A DNA stretch of 55,490 nt, taken from assembly GCF_002614725.1 (NCBI RefSeq), contig NZ_MRZN01000018.1:1-55490 (forward strand), written 5' to 3'. Position numbers and translations under genes: made by a program. Positions 1 through 8,866 of this stretch are shown here, piece by piece; the first letter of the stretch is position 1; each line of letters opens with the position of its first letter. This DNA comes from Staphylococcus edaphicus. GTDB taxonomy: Bacteria > Bacillota > Bacilli > Staphylococcales > Staphylococcaceae. The notes below the pieces were generated by a model. The model saw nothing but the letters and a program-made list of their open reading frames with translations, was not told the origin of the DNA and made no database searches.

Positions 1-90
<90 letters not shown>

Positions 91-239
91 GAATTATGAT
101 GTTTGATTAGCTCATAAAATACTAATTTGTGTTATCTCTAACACTTGTTTTGAACCAACAATTTAATGTTGCGTTCGGAATTAACGTTGACATATTGCAA
201 TTCAGTTTTCAATGTTCATTTCTTCAATCACAAGAATTA
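91..239 (-). other. rRNA operon leader
   Basis: This transcribed leader lies between the rrn promoters and the 16S gene. On the minus strand it contains TTGAAAACTGAAT followed by CAATATGTCAACGTTAATTC, a leader block I recognise from staphylococcal rrn operons. It is the usual place for antitermination (boxA-like) and RNase III processing signals. The open frame on the plus strand here (129-371) is chance. Confidence 0.7.
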
Positions 240-268
240 ATTTTACTCTCTTCGACTATGGAAGTCAA
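240..268 (-). promoter_or_regulatory. rrn promoter P2
   Basis: On the minus strand, TTGACT (263-268) and TAAAAT (240-245) are separated by exactly 17 bp. It is the promoter nearer to the 16S gene, with transcription starting near 233. It is downstream of a second promoter, the usual tandem arrangement. Confidence 0.6.
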
Positions 269-345
269 GGATTATTTAAAATTTATTTTTATGTGTATTT
301 GTATTTCTTTTGTCTTTGTCGTTTTGTTTCGTCCGACAAGTAAAT

Positions 346-374
346 ACTATACACGCTTATTTTACTTTTAACAA
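346..374 (-). promoter_or_regulatory. rrn promoter P1
   Basis: On the minus strand, TTGTTA (369-374) and TATAGT (346-351) are separated by 17 bp. It lies about 105 bp upstream of the second promoter, with A/T-rich DNA further upstream that could act as an UP element. Positions 375-560 hold nothing else that I can identify. Confidence 0.6.
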
Positions 375-560
375 CGGTAAAATTTACACTTATACCACGC
401 GTTTTCATTGCATTTTCATTAAAAGGCAAACTATTAAAATACATTGTTTATAAAAGTACGTTTTTTGACGATATTCAAAATGTAATACTACATTAATCCT
501 ATGACTATCGATGCTATATCCATACTTTGATTTAATTTACATTTTTTAATTTTATTTACA

Positions 561-593
561 AAAAAATAAAGCTATCTGCTTTAGATAGCTTTA
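561..593 (-). terminator. Terminator of the dnaX-ybaB-recR unit
   Basis: A 10-bp stem (AAAGCTATCT / AGATAGCTTT) with a 5-nt loop is followed on the minus strand by a run of T residues. It lies just downstream of the recR stop. Confidence 0.85.
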
Positions 594-623
594 TCACTTC
601 TTTTATATAGTAGATTAACCTTG

Positions 624-1220
624 CTACATCTCTGTTCTACCCATAATAGCTTTGGATAATGTCACTTCATCAGCATATTCTAAATCGCCACCAACAGATA
701 AACCTTGAGCTAATCTTGTAACAGTAATACCGATTGGTTTTACTAGTCTAGAAATATACATCGCTGTTGATTCACCTTCTAAGTTGGGATTCATAGCTAA
801 TATCAATTCTTTAACTTCTTCATTTTTCAATCGATTGATTAAGCTCGGTATATTGATATCTTCTGGCCCAATACCATCCATTGGGGATATAGAGCCATGC
901 AATACGTGATATAGACCCTTATACTCTCGCATTTTTTCCATTGCAATAACATCTTTATCATCTTCGACTACACAAATCACTGATCGATCCCTTTGTTTGT
1001 CTTGACATATATAACAAGGATCTTGTTCTGTAATATGCCCACACTCACTACAATAAGTAAGTTCTCGTTTTACATCTACTAATGACTTAGCAAATTGTAC
1101 AACGTCATCTTCTTTCATGTCTAATACATGAAACGCCAGACGTTGAGCTGTTTTGGGCCCAATGCCTGGCAGTTTCATGAAACTGTCAATAAGTTTCGAA
1201 ATTGGTTCAGGATAATGCAT
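624..1220 (-). CDS. recR: Recombination mediator RecR
   Basis: This 198-residue protein works with RecF and RecO in loading RecA at single-stranded gaps during recombinational repair. A helix-hairpin-helix region (around [13 protein letters not shown], residues 18-30) is followed by a four-cysteine zinc finger (Cys57, Cys60, Cys69, Cys72) and a Toprim domain beginning near CVVEDDKD. The length and all motifs are normal for the family. It is the last gene of the dnaX-ybaB-recR unit. The ybaB stop codon ends only 4 nt upstream of the ATG, so translation is probably coupled. Confidence 0.97.
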   Translation of the reverse strand: MHYPEPISKLIDSFMKLPGIGPKTAQRLAFHVLDMKEDDVVQFAKSLVDVKRELTYCSECGHITEQDPCYICQDKQRDRSVICVVEDDKDVIAMEKMREYKGLYHVLHGSISPMDGIGPEDINIPSLINRLKNEEVKELILAMNPNLEGESTAMYISRLVKPIGITVTRLAQGLSVGGDLEYADEVTLSKAIMGRTEM

Positions 1221-1224
1221 ATGA

Positions 1225-1542
1225 TCACATTCCAGGAATGTTTAAGCCTTGCGTATGCTTACCTAAACGTTCTTGTGTAAGTTCGTCAGCTTTGTTCATC
1301 GCTTCATTTGTAGCAGCAATTACTAAATCTTGTAACATTTCGATGTCATCAGGATCTACCGCTTCTTCTTTGATTTCCACGTCTAAAACTTCTTTATGCC
1401 CTGATACAGTTACAGTAACCATGCCGCCACCTGCTGTACCTTGAACCTTTTCTTCTTTAAGTTTTTCCTGTTCTTCGCCCATTTTCTTTTGCATTTTTTG
1501 CATTTGTTTCATCATTTGTTGCATATTTCCGCCACCGCGCAT
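1225..1542 (-). CDS. YbaB/EbfC nucleoid-associated protein
   Basis: This 105-residue DNA-binding protein belongs to the YbaB/EbfC family, a tweezer-shaped dimer that binds DNA without strict sequence preference. It begins [20 protein letters not shown], continues into the conserved GTAGGGMV and [13 protein letters not shown] stretches, and ends [21 protein letters not shown] ribosome-binding site precedes the ATG. It is the middle gene of the dnaX-ybaB-recR cluster, an arrangement conserved across Firmicutes. Confidence 0.96.
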   Translation of the reverse strand: MRGGGNMQQMMKQMQKMQKKMGEEQEKLKEEKVQGTAGGGMVTVTVSGHKEVLDVEIKEEAVDPDDIEMLQDLVIAATNEAMNKADELTQERLGKHTQGLNIPGM

Positions 1543-1619
1543 AAATATATCCTCCTTAAAACTTATATATCATTCATCTTTTGTTTCATTATACATGCCT
1601 TTTTAATCATTGTCATGTA

Positions 1620-3332
1620 TCACTCTTCATCTATTACATTAACTGTACTTTCACCAAAGAGATCTTTTGCTTTTTGAACAACATCAACTTCTTCAGACTC
1701 AGTCGAAGTTGATGTTTTATTGCTCATATCATCTGTTGTACTTTGTTTTCTATTTTGAAGATATTCAGACCTTACCCGCATCCATTGATCCGCAGGTACA
1801 CCAACAACTTTGACCGTTTTATCTATAATATTACAGACAACATTTTCGATGTTTTCGCGTTTTTCATCATCTTTATTTACGATTTCACAATGAATTTCTT
1901 CTTCAAATTTGATAAGTACGTGCGTTTCGCTGGCTGCAACCGGTTCAGAATTTTGTAAAAGACTTACTAATGACTTCAAATCATTACTTTTAGCATGATC
2001 TACTACGTCTTGCCATTGATCTTTAAGTTGCTTAATATCATCTTTATTGGCTTTATCTAACACTTTCGCTATTTGTTGCATAGAAAAAGTATTTTTAGAT
2101 TGAGCACCTTTATTGGCAGAACGCTTCGCTTGTTGAGGTGGAGGATTGCTCGTTACACCGTTCGCTTTAAGTGAATTTAATTCACTCTCCAGCTGTTCCA
2201 TTCTTTGAAGTAACACATCATTGTTGGGTTCAGTTGCTATACCTGTCGTTGCTACTGTCTGAACACTTTCCGGCTTTTCTTTTATCATTTCTGCTATTTT
2301 GACCAGTAACACTTCAAAATGTACACTTTGATTCACACTAAATCTAATAGAAACGAGTGTATCATTAATGATATCAATCATTTTATACAGTACATCTAAG
2401 TCAAAGTGCATCAGTGCGTCGTTTTCAGTTTCTGTATCGGATGTCTTATTCATAATTGTATCTCTTACAAAATAAATCATATCATTTATTAAACGGTTCA
2501 CTTCTTTACCTTGCGAGACGAATTGATGGTACGTTGAGAAAGCATTTCTTACGTCACCTTCAACAACTTCTTTGAATAATTCATTTAATGCATTCGCATC
2601 TACACTGCCAGTAACATTCAACGCATCTGCTAAAGTTAAATGTTCGTCTCCAAATGCAATAGCTTGGTCCATGATACTCAATGCGTCACGCATACCACCT
2701 TCAGAAGCTTTCGCAATAAAATCCAAGGCTGCTTCATCATATTCGATTTCTTGTGATTCCGCTACGAATTGTAACCTTTCTACAATTTCTTGTTGGCTTA
2801 TCGCTTTGAAATCAAATCTTTGTGCTCTTGAAATAATTGTCGGAGGTATTTTATGGGGTTCTGTTGTCGCTAAGATAAAAATAGCGTGTGCCGGTGGTTC
2901 TTCCAATGTTTTAAGCAATGCATTAAAAGCACCTGTCGTTAGCATGTGCACTTCATCTATAATATAAACTTTAAATTCTGATTCACTCGGTGCATATTTG
3001 ACTTTATCTCTAATATTTCTAATCTCATCCACACCATTATTACTAGCTGCGTCAATTTCGATAACATCTGAGTTAGTCCCTCTTGTAATACCTTTACAGA
3101 CTGCACATTCATTACATGGTTCTCCATCTGAACGTTCAAGACAATTAATTGCTTTCGCAAATACCTTTGCAATACTTGTCTTACCAGTCCCTCTTGGACC
3201 ACTAAAAATATACGCATGTGATTGTTTACCTTTCGAAATAGCATTGCGTAGTGTTTTGGTTACATGTTCTTGACCTACCACATCTTCGAAACTCTGAGGT
3301 CGGAACATTCTATATAATGCTTGATAATTCAC
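1620..3332 (-). CDS. dnaX: DNA polymerase III subunit gamma/tau
   Basis: This is the clamp-loader ATPase of the replisome, 570 residues. Residues 45-52 form the P-loop (GPRGTGKT). Cys64, Cys73, Cys76 and Cys79 form the zinc module, and a Walker B stretch IDEVHML and an arginine-finger region (SRAQRFDF) follow. After about residue 370 the sequence becomes low-complexity, then ends in the tau-specific C-terminal domain. I place the start at a GTG (VNYQALYR) because GGAGGTGCGAAA lies directly before it; an ATG eight codons upstream has no such site. I saw no A-rich slippery heptamer of the E. coli type. Confidence 0.96.
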   Translation of the reverse strand: MNYQALYRMFRPQSFEDVVGQEHVTKTLRNAISKGKQSHAYIFSGPRGTGKTSIAKVFAKAINCLERSDGEPCNECAVCKGITRGTNSDVIEIDAASNNGVDEIRNIRDKVKYAPSESEFKVYIIDEVHMLTTGAFNALLKTLEEPPAHAIFILATTEPHKIPPTIISRAQRFDFKAISQQEIVERLQFVAESQEIEYDEAALDFIAKASEGGMRDALSIMDQAIAFGDEHLTLADALNVTGSVDANALNELFKEVVEGDVRNAFSTYHQFVSQGKEVNRLINDMIYFVRDTIMNKTSDTETENDALMHFDLDVLYKMIDIINDTLVSIRFSVNQSVHFEVLLVKIAEMIKEKPESVQTVATTGIATEPNNDVLLQRMEQLESELNSLKANGVTSNPPPQQAKRSANKGAQSKNTFSMQQIAKVLDKANKDDIKQLKDQWQDVVDHAKSNDLKSLVSLLQNSEPVAASETHVLIKFEEEIHCEIVNKDDEKRENIENVVCNIIDKTVKVVGVPADQWMRVRSEYLQNRKQSTTDDMSNKTSTSTESEEVDVVQKAKDLFGESTVNVIDEE

Positions 3333-3391
3333 TTTCGCACCTCCAATTGCATTCACAGACTATTATAGCATTGAACTTTATACTTTGAATA

Positions 3392-3922
3392 TTAATTAAA
3401 AGCTTCTGAGTATACAACTTCCCCTTTCGGTTGCTCAAGTAGTTGATCCCATAGGAATTTGACCATGAAATATTTTGAAGGCACATCAAATGGGCATTCT
3501 ATATCATAGTCTTTTGCAGGTTCATAGCCAAACCTACCATAATATTCAGGGTCTCCTAATACGATAATCGTAGTATAATCTTGTGTTTTCGCACGTTCTT
3601 CTACTGCTTGTATTAACGCTTTACCTAACCCCTTGTTTCTATAGTCTGGCAATACGGATAATGGTGCCAATGCAAGTGCAGTATAACGACTCGTCTCATT
3701 AACAATTGCGATTTCAGATAGCATAATGTGGCCGACTACGTTACCATCATCATTTTTCGCTACAACTTCAAGCTCGTAATTGTACTCTGGCGCATTCCTT
3801 AATTTCACTACTAAGTCCTGCTCATCATGACTAGAATCCGCGTTATCTTCAAAAGCCATTTTGATTTCTTCTAAACTCGTTTCATAATCATTTTCTGTTA
3901 GTGTGCTTAAATAGATTTGCAT
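3392..3922 (-). CDS. GNAT family N-acetyltransferase
   Basis: This 176-residue enzyme probably transfers acetyl from acetyl-CoA to an unidentified small molecule or amine. The acetyl-CoA loop is seen in LPDYRNKGLGKALI (the Q/RxxGxG/A motif). The fold continues through IIVLGDPEYYGRFGYEP, which places it with the YhbS-like GNAT branch. The start MQIYLS is chosen because GGAGGGAGACCC lies just before it. It stands between dnaX and the SRP RNA gene, on the same strand. Confidence 0.88.
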   Translation of the reverse strand: MQIYLSTLTENDYETSLEEIKMAFEDNADSSHDEQDLVVKLRNAPEYNYELEVVAKNDDGNVVGHIMLSEIAIVNETSRYTALALAPLSVLPDYRNKGLGKALIQAVEERAKTQDYTTIIVLGDPEYYGRFGYEPAKDYDIECPFDVPSKYFMVKFLWDQLLEQPKGEVVYSEAFN

Positions 3923-4036
3923 GGGTCTCCCTCCAAACATTTTGTTTAAAACTTTGACCTAACAACATCGGTTTTTTCAAAAAAATTTAAAGCCCCTTCC
4001 CAACATTCCATCAAAGTATTGTTTATATTTTAATAT

Positions 4037-4076
4037 AAAAAAAGAGTGACTGCTATCAAAAGATAAGTCACTCTTT
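4037..4076 (-). terminator. Terminator after the SRP RNA
   Basis: A stem AAAGAGTGACT / AGTCACTCTTT is followed by seven T residues on the minus strand. It lies about 35 nt downstream of the 3' end of the SRP RNA and upstream of the GNAT gene. It probably ends SRP RNA transcription. Confidence 0.8.
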
Positions 4077-4111
4077 ATATATGTGCTATTTCATTATTTT
4101 TAAAATTAAAA

Positions 4112-4384
4112 CCGTGCACCTTCGCTTCGAATGCGTATCACAAACGTTACCAAAGTCGACAGCTAAATCTCGGCAACCCTACGGCACATACGATGATCCA
4201 CTTAATGCTGCTTCCGTCAGGACCTGACATGATTCGTGGGTTCATATTGCATAGGACCGAAATCTTCAAACACTACGTGCTTTGGGCAGACTTCACAAAA
4301 ACGCACCCTTAGCAAAGGAATTAAGTCTCGCATAAAGCGGTTTTCGAGTACAGGGAACCGCTACCTCCCCACCTAGCACGGCAA
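4112..4384 (-). ncRNA. ffs: Signal recognition particle RNA (large, Bacillus type)
   Basis: This is the RNA core of the signal recognition particle, about 273 nt, with an Alu domain as in Bacillus scRNA. On the minus strand it starts TTGCCGTGCTAGGTGGGGAG and includes the universally conserved domain IV loop (CAGGTCCTGACGGAAGCAGC, near 4210-4230). It ends GGTGCACGGTTTT, and the two ends (GCCGTGC / GCACGGT) pair. Known role: it binds Ffh and guides membrane and secreted proteins to the translocon. Confidence 0.95.
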
Positions 4385-4389
4385 GATAT

Positions 4390-4419
4390 ATCATACTATA
4401 ATCTCATATTAGAATGCAA
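4390..4419 (-). promoter_or_regulatory. Promoter of the SRP RNA gene
   Basis: On the minus strand, TTGCAT (4414-4419) and TATGAT (4390-4395) are separated by 18 bp. The -10 lies 5 nt upstream of the RNA 5' end inferred from base-pairing. Confidence 0.6.
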
Positions 4420-4486
4420 GCATTACCTTTTGTATAAGCAACAACACCTTGCAAACACTTCACACGTTAGCCATATAGTGCGTGAT

Positions 4487-5212
4487 TTATATTTTATGAC
4501 GCCTAGAAAAATCGTTAAACTTAAACTCTGTCGCTAAATGTTTAGAAATATTATATTGAAATATCGTAGTGTCCTTTAAATGAACAATTCCACGTACAGT
4601 CGCTGTATATGCAGGTGTGATGTCGCCAAAGACTTCATATTCCAACTCTCCAAAAGGTTCAAATGTAATTGATTTATTTGAATAACTAATTTCTAATCCT
4701 AACACTGCTTCAATATAATGATACAAAGACTTTGTAGCAATATCAGCTGTAACATTTGGCACAATTGTTTCTATTAGATAATCTTCATCTATAATTTTCA
4801 CTCTATTGTCTATTTTTCTCGTCCGTATAATATGCCATAACATCGTATTTGAGCTTATATTCAAGGCTTCTTTCACTCTAGGAATATCACCAGCTATGAT
4901 TTTCTCAATAACTTTCACTTCAGTTTCATGTTGCAACCCTAGACCTTGTTGTACCTCTCTAAAACTAGTTAAATCTGCAAAAGGAAATTCTGTTAACCCT
5001 TGATAAATAACAATCGAGCCTTTCCCTCGAATCTTTTGTATCATGCCGTCTCTCACTAATAAATTCAATGCTTTACGCACTGTTTCACGTGATGCGTTAT
5101 AAGATTCTACCAATTCGTGTTCAGATGGCAATTGAGCGCCATACGATATGTGTGATTCAACAATCTCTTTTCGTAATGTTTCATATATCGTAATAAATTT
5201 CTTCTGTGTCAT
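4487..5212 (-). CDS. treR: Trehalose operon repressor TreR (GntR/UTRA family)
   Basis: This transcriptional repressor has an N-terminal winged helix (QLPSEHELVESYNASRETVR) and a C-terminal UTRA effector-binding domain. In the family the effector is trehalose 6-phosphate, which releases the repressor. The ATG at 5212 is preferred, giving 241 residues; an in-frame GTG four codons upstream sits too close to the only purine-rich stretch. It is the last gene of the treP-treC-treR group, 25 nt after treC. A sequence matching the known TreR operator lies upstream of treP (8438-8453). Confidence 0.93.
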   Translation of the reverse strand: MTQKKFITIYETLRKEIVESHISYGAQLPSEHELVESYNASRETVRKALNLLVRDGMIQKIRGKGSIVIYQGLTEFPFADLTSFREVQQGLGLQHETEVKVIEKIIAGDIPRVKEALNISSNTMLWHIIRTRKIDNRVKIIDEDYLIETIVPNVTADIATKSLYHYIEAVLGLEISYSNKSITFEPFGELEYEVFGDITPAYTATVRGIVHLKDTTIFQYNISKHLATEFKFNDFSRRHKI

Positions 5213-5237
5213 CACTACGCTCACTGCCTTTTATAAA

Positions 5238-6872
5238 TTATTGTGCAACTACGATTACGCCAAAACCATCAATCTGACTATCTATCATTTGACCATGTTG
5301 TATCATTACTTGTCCATTTATCTCTAAACCTTCTGGAATCTCCACACGTTCTTTGGAAAAGTTAGCTACAACTAACCAGGATTCGCCATTATAATGACGT
5401 TTATATATAAACAATTCATTATGGTCCATAAACAGTGGTTCGATACTTCCGTAAGTGATGATGTCATGTTTATGGCGTAGTTGAATTAAATGTCTATACG
5501 TTTGAAGTATGGACTGTTCGTCTTCAATAGCTGCTTCAACGTTTATTTTATCAAAATTGCTTGGGATATCAATCCATGGTGTACCAGAAGTGAATCCAGC
5601 ATTCTCACCTGCCGTCCATTGGACAGGCGTCCTTGAATTATCACGCGATTTTTGTCCAAGCATTGTTAAAATCTCTTGTTCATCATATTCTGCTGCCTTC
5701 AGATTGTCATAAGCATTTAACGATTCAACATCACGATACTGCTTAATATCATCAAATCCTGGATCTGTCATCCCAATTTCTTCACCTTGATAAATATATG
5801 GCGTACCTTGCAACATATGTAACACTGTCGCTAGCATCTTAGCACTTTGTTTACGCAGAGGTTCAGATGTATCATCACCGAAACGTGTAACGACACGTGG
5901 TTGATCGTGGTTACACCAAAATATAGCATTCCAACCACCACCTTCATATATACCAAGCTGCCATTCCATTAAAATATCTTTTAATTTATGAAAATCTAAT
6001 TTAGCATTCGACCATTTCTCCCCATCTACATAGTCTACTTTAAGGTGATGGAAGTTAAATACGCTACTCAATTCTTGACGGTCAGGCGCAGTATATTTTA
6101 TACAGTGATCAATCGTTGTTGATGACATTTCACCAACAGTCATTAAGCCCTTATCACCAAACGTGTGGCGATTCATTTCATGAAGATAATCATGGACGCG
6201 AGGCCCATCTGTGTAAAACTCTTTCCCTATTTTTTCGGAGTTTTTAAATTCACCCTTGGAAATTAAATTAATTACATCAAAACGAAATCCATCAATACCG
6301 AAACCAATCCAGTAATTAATTACATCATACAACACACGTCTGACTTCTGGGTTATCCCAATTTAAATCTGCTTGTGTTACATCAAATAAATGTAAATAAT
6401 ATTCATCCGTCTTTGCGTCATACTTCCAAGCATTCCCACCAAATTTAGATTCCCAATTCGTTGGCGGTTCAGTATCTGCAGATTTTCTAAAGAAATAATA
6501 ATCTCTATAAGGGCTATGTTTATCAGCATAAGCTTGCTTAAACCATTCATGTTCAGTTGATGTATGGTTTATAACAATATCCATCATGACTTTAATATCT
6601 TTTTTATGCGCTTCAGTCACTAACATCTCTAAATCTTCGATCGTTCCGAATTGCTCATTAATTTTATAATAATTACTAATATCATAACCATTATCATTCA
6701 TTGGCGATTCATATACAGGCGTTAGCCAAATATAATCTACACCTAAGTATTGTATATAATCTAATTTTTCAATAATTCCTTGTAAGTCACCTTCACCATT
6801 TCCTGTTGTATCATTAAAGGATTTCGGATAAATTTGATAAACAACTGATTTTCTCCAATCTTTCTGACTCAT
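5238..6872 (-). CDS. treC: Alpha,alpha-phosphotrehalase TreC (GH13)
   Basis: This 544-residue cytoplasmic enzyme hydrolyses trehalose 6-phosphate to glucose and glucose 6-phosphate. The (beta/alpha)8 barrel motifs are all present: DIVINHTS, DGFRFDVIN (nucleophile Asp), the acid Glu in TVGEMSS, and WCNHDQPR. The N-terminus RKSVVYQIYPKSFNDT is typical of the oligo-1,6-glucosidase/phosphotrehalase branch. Next to treP and treR, phosphotrehalase is the natural call over other alpha-glucosidases. Confidence 0.95.
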   Translation of the reverse strand: MSQKDWRKSVVYQIYPKSFNDTTGNGEGDLQGIIEKLDYIQYLGVDYIWLTPVYESPMNDNGYDISNYYKINEQFGTIEDLEMLVTEAHKKDIKVMMDIVINHTSTEHEWFKQAYADKHSPYRDYYFFRKSADTEPPTNWESKFGGNAWKYDAKTDEYYLHLFDVTQADLNWDNPEVRRVLYDVINYWIGFGIDGFRFDVINLISKGEFKNSEKIGKEFYTDGPRVHDYLHEMNRHTFGDKGLMTVGEMSSTTIDHCIKYTAPDRQELSSVFNFHHLKVDYVDGEKWSNAKLDFHKLKDILMEWQLGIYEGGGWNAIFWCNHDQPRVVTRFGDDTSEPLRKQSAKMLATVLHMLQGTPYIYQGEEIGMTDPGFDDIKQYRDVESLNAYDNLKAAEYDEQEILTMLGQKSRDNSRTPVQWTAGENAGFTSGTPWIDIPSNFDKINVEAAIEDEQSILQTYRHLIQLRHKHDIITYGSIEPLFMDHNELFIYKRHYNGESWLVVANFSKERVEIPEGLEINGQVMIQHGQMIDSQIDGFGVIVVAQ

Positions 6873-6900
6873 GTGATTACCACCTTAATGTTTACTATTT

Positions 6901-6937
6901 AAAAAAAGAAACTCGCTAAGTCATTTTAGCGAGTTAA
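6901..6937 (-). terminator. Hairpin between treP and treC
   Basis: A stem AACTCGCTAA / TTAGCGAGTT is followed by a T-rich tract on the minus strand, inside the 83-bp gap between treP and treC. If it acts as a partial terminator, treC and treR would be expressed less than treP. It could instead be an mRNA-stabilising or processing hairpin. Confidence 0.7.
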
Positions 6938-6955
6938 ATTGTACTGCTTTCTCAT

Positions 6956-8389
6956 CTACAACGATTCATCTACCATTTCTTTTGCTTTTTCTTTACTGAA
7001 TTTTGATAGGAAGACAGTAAGTATTGCTGGCACAAAAGTTGCTAGTAATGTACAAGTTAGGTAAACACCCCAATAATGATTTGGAATCGAAATGAATGCC
7101 GGTAAGCCACCGACACCTACTTTACCTAGCACAGGCGTAGCACCAATGATTGCTCCTAAAATACATGATGTTGAAATCGCCGCAATAAATGGATATTTCA
7201 ACGGAAGGTTCACACCAAATAGCGCTGGTTCTGTCACACCTAAGAAACCAGAAACACCTGAAGTCATTGCTAAACCTTGTTCTTTGCCCATTTTACGTCT
7301 TCTGTAGACAAACCAAGCACCGAATGCCGCAGAACCTTGACATATATTAGAAATGGCAAGTATTGGCCATAAGTATGTGCCTCCTAGTTGACTGCCCATA
7401 AGTTGGAAATCTACTGCTAAGAACATGTGGTGTAAACCTGTTATAACAAGCGGAGCATAGAACAAACCATAAATCGCGCCACCTAACCAGCCCGCATGTT
7501 CAAAGACAAAAGTTACGCCGCTCGTGATTCCCGTTCCTAACCATAAAGCTACTGGACCAATAACGATAAACGCCAAGAATCCAGTTATTAATAATGCTAC
7601 CGGACCAACGACCAACATTTTTATGGAATCATGAACATATTTATTTAAGAATTTTTCAATTTGTGCGAGCACATAGGATGCGAGTAAAATCGGCAATACT
7701 TGTCCTTGATAGTTCAATTGCTTGATTTCTAAGCCAAAGATATCCCATGTCGGTATATTACCTTTTGCGATATCGTATTGTGATACAAGTTGTGGATTCA
7801 TTAAAATCAAACCTAATACTAAACCAAGAATCTGACTACCACCAAATACACGCATGCTACTCCAACCAATTAATGCTGGTAAAAATATGAATGCGGTACT
7901 TGCAATCACATTAATAATATTTGAAATATCACCTAGTTGCGGATACTGTTCTACAAGTGGCTTAGGACCAAATAGTCCTTCCATAGTAAGTAAGTTATTA
8001 ATCCCCATTAATAGACCAGCAGTTACGATTGCAGGTAAAATCGGTATAAAGATATCTCCCAATAACTTAATTAACCTTTGAATTGGATTCCCTTTTTTCG
8101 CTGCTGCTGCTTTTGCATCATCTTTAGAAGCTGCACTTACGCCCGTTTCTTCGATAAATTGCTTGTAAACTTCATCTACTGTACCAGGCCCAATAACGAT
8201 TTGATATTGATTGTCTGCTTTAAATTGCCCTTTCACTAAAGCATTATCACTTAATCTGTCTTTATCCACTTTAGCATCATCTTTCAAGACAAGTCTTAAA
8301 CGAGTAACACAATGTGTTGCTGTATCCAAGTTGTCTTTGCCCCCAATAGCTTCGACAATATCTTGTACATCTTTCTTTTGAACAGCCAT
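6956..8389 (-). CDS. treP: PTS trehalose transporter subunit IIBC
   Basis: This 477-residue membrane permease of the phosphotransferase system takes up trehalose and releases it as trehalose 6-phosphate. The N-terminal IIB domain has the phosphorylated cysteine, Cys27, in THCVTRLRL. The IIC membrane domain begins near residue 105 (IQRLIKLLGDIFIPILPAI) and includes GLHHMFL and GVTEPALFGVNL. No IIA domain is present, as usual for TreP, which borrows IIA from the glucose system. The ATG start is preferred over a GTG two codons upstream because AAGGGAG then lies at good spacing. Confidence 0.95.
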   Translation of the reverse strand: MAVQKKDVQDIVEAIGGKDNLDTATHCVTRLRLVLKDDAKVDKDRLSDNALVKGQFKADNQYQIVIGPGTVDEVYKQFIEETGVSAASKDDAKAAAAKKGNPIQRLIKLLGDIFIPILPAIVTAGLLMGINNLLTMEGLFGPKPLVEQYPQLGDISNIINVIASTAFIFLPALIGWSSMRVFGGSQILGLVLGLILMNPQLVSQYDIAKGNIPTWDIFGLEIKQLNYQGQVLPILLASYVLAQIEKFLNKYVHDSIKMLVVGPVALLITGFLAFIVIGPVALWLGTGITSGVTFVFEHAGWLGGAIYGLFYAPLVITGLHHMFLAVDFQLMGSQLGGTYLWPILAISNICQGSAAFGAWFVYRRRKMGKEQGLAMTSGVSGFLGVTEPALFGVNLPLKYPFIAAISTSCILGAIIGATPVLGKVGVGGLPAFISIPNHYWGVYLTCTLLATFVPAILTVFLSKFSKEKAKEMVDESL

Positions 8390-8431
8390 GACCACTCACT
8401 CCCTTATAATTAAACTTTAGATATTAGTGAA

Positions 8432-8461
8432 AGTATAACTTGTCTATACAAGTTTTGTAAA
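8432..8461 (-). promoter_or_regulatory. treP promoter
   Basis: On the minus strand, TTTACA (8456-8461) and TATACT (8432-8437) are separated by 18 bp. The TreR operator fills the spacer and the cre site overlaps the -35 element, so both regulators can block RNA polymerase. Confidence 0.65.
8438..8453. promoter_or_regulatory. TreR operator
   Basis: The inverted repeat ACTTGT-CTAT-ACAAGT contains TTGTCTATACAA, one base from the Bacillus TreR operator TTGTATATACAA. It occupies the spacer of the treP promoter, the usual site for a steric repressor. Confidence 0.75.
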
Positions 8462-8469
8462 GGCTTTCA
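8456..8469 (-). promoter_or_regulatory. Catabolite-responsive element (cre) of tre operon
   Basis: On the minus strand TGAAAGCCTTTACA matches the cre consensus TGWAARCGYTWNCW at all but one position. It overlaps the -35 of the treP promoter, so CcpA would repress trehalose use when glucose is present. Confidence 0.65.
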
Positions 8470-8645
8470 TTTTAAAATAAGATATTACCCAATCGTTTGC
8501 TAATTGTGGAGACATTCAAAAGTCTATGTCATTTTAATCACGCTTTCATCTCACTCTGACACTCTCAATTACATATCTTTACTCATTCTAGCTTTGCAAT
8601 CAAGGATGAGCGACCAAAAACCCAATTAACTATAAAAACACATTA

Positions 8646-8684
8646 AAAAAGCAAGTACTCAATTCTCATTGAATACTTGCTTTA
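8646..8684 (-). terminator. Terminator after tRNA-Ser
   Basis: A 9-bp stem AAGCAAGTA / TACTTGCTT is followed by TTTTTT on the minus strand, 34 nt beyond the tRNA 3' end. Between it and treP (8470-8645) I see nothing identifiable. Confidence 0.8.
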
Positions 8685-8717
8685 TCTATATTATTAGCCT
8701 TGGTATTAAAAATATAA

Positions 8718-8810
8718 TGGCGGAGGAAGAGGGATTCGAACCCCCGCGAGCCGTTAAGCCCCTGTCGGTTTTCAAGACCGATCCCTTCAGCCGGACTTGG
8801 GTATTCCTCC
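8718..8810 (-). tRNA. tRNA-Ser (anticodon UGA)
   Basis: The 93-nt class II tRNA starts GGAGGAATACCC and ends TTCCTCCGCCA, so the acceptor stem closes (GGAGGAA / TTCCTCC) and the CCA is encoded. The anticodon loop CTTGAAA gives UGA, and the T-arm is GGGGTTCGAATCCC. The long variable arm fits serine. Confidence 0.96.
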
Positions 8811-8866
8811 AAACACAATATTTATAATATTATAGCCCATGTTAAATGTCAATTAAAATCATAGTC

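Noticed and set aside
129..371. 80-codon plus-strand frame in the rRNA leader
   Set aside because: It overlaps both rrn promoters and the conserved leader; chance frame.
1620..3332. Programmed frameshift in dnaX to make a short gamma form
   Set aside because: No slippery A-rich heptamer with a following hairpin was seen. Firmicutes generally do not use it.
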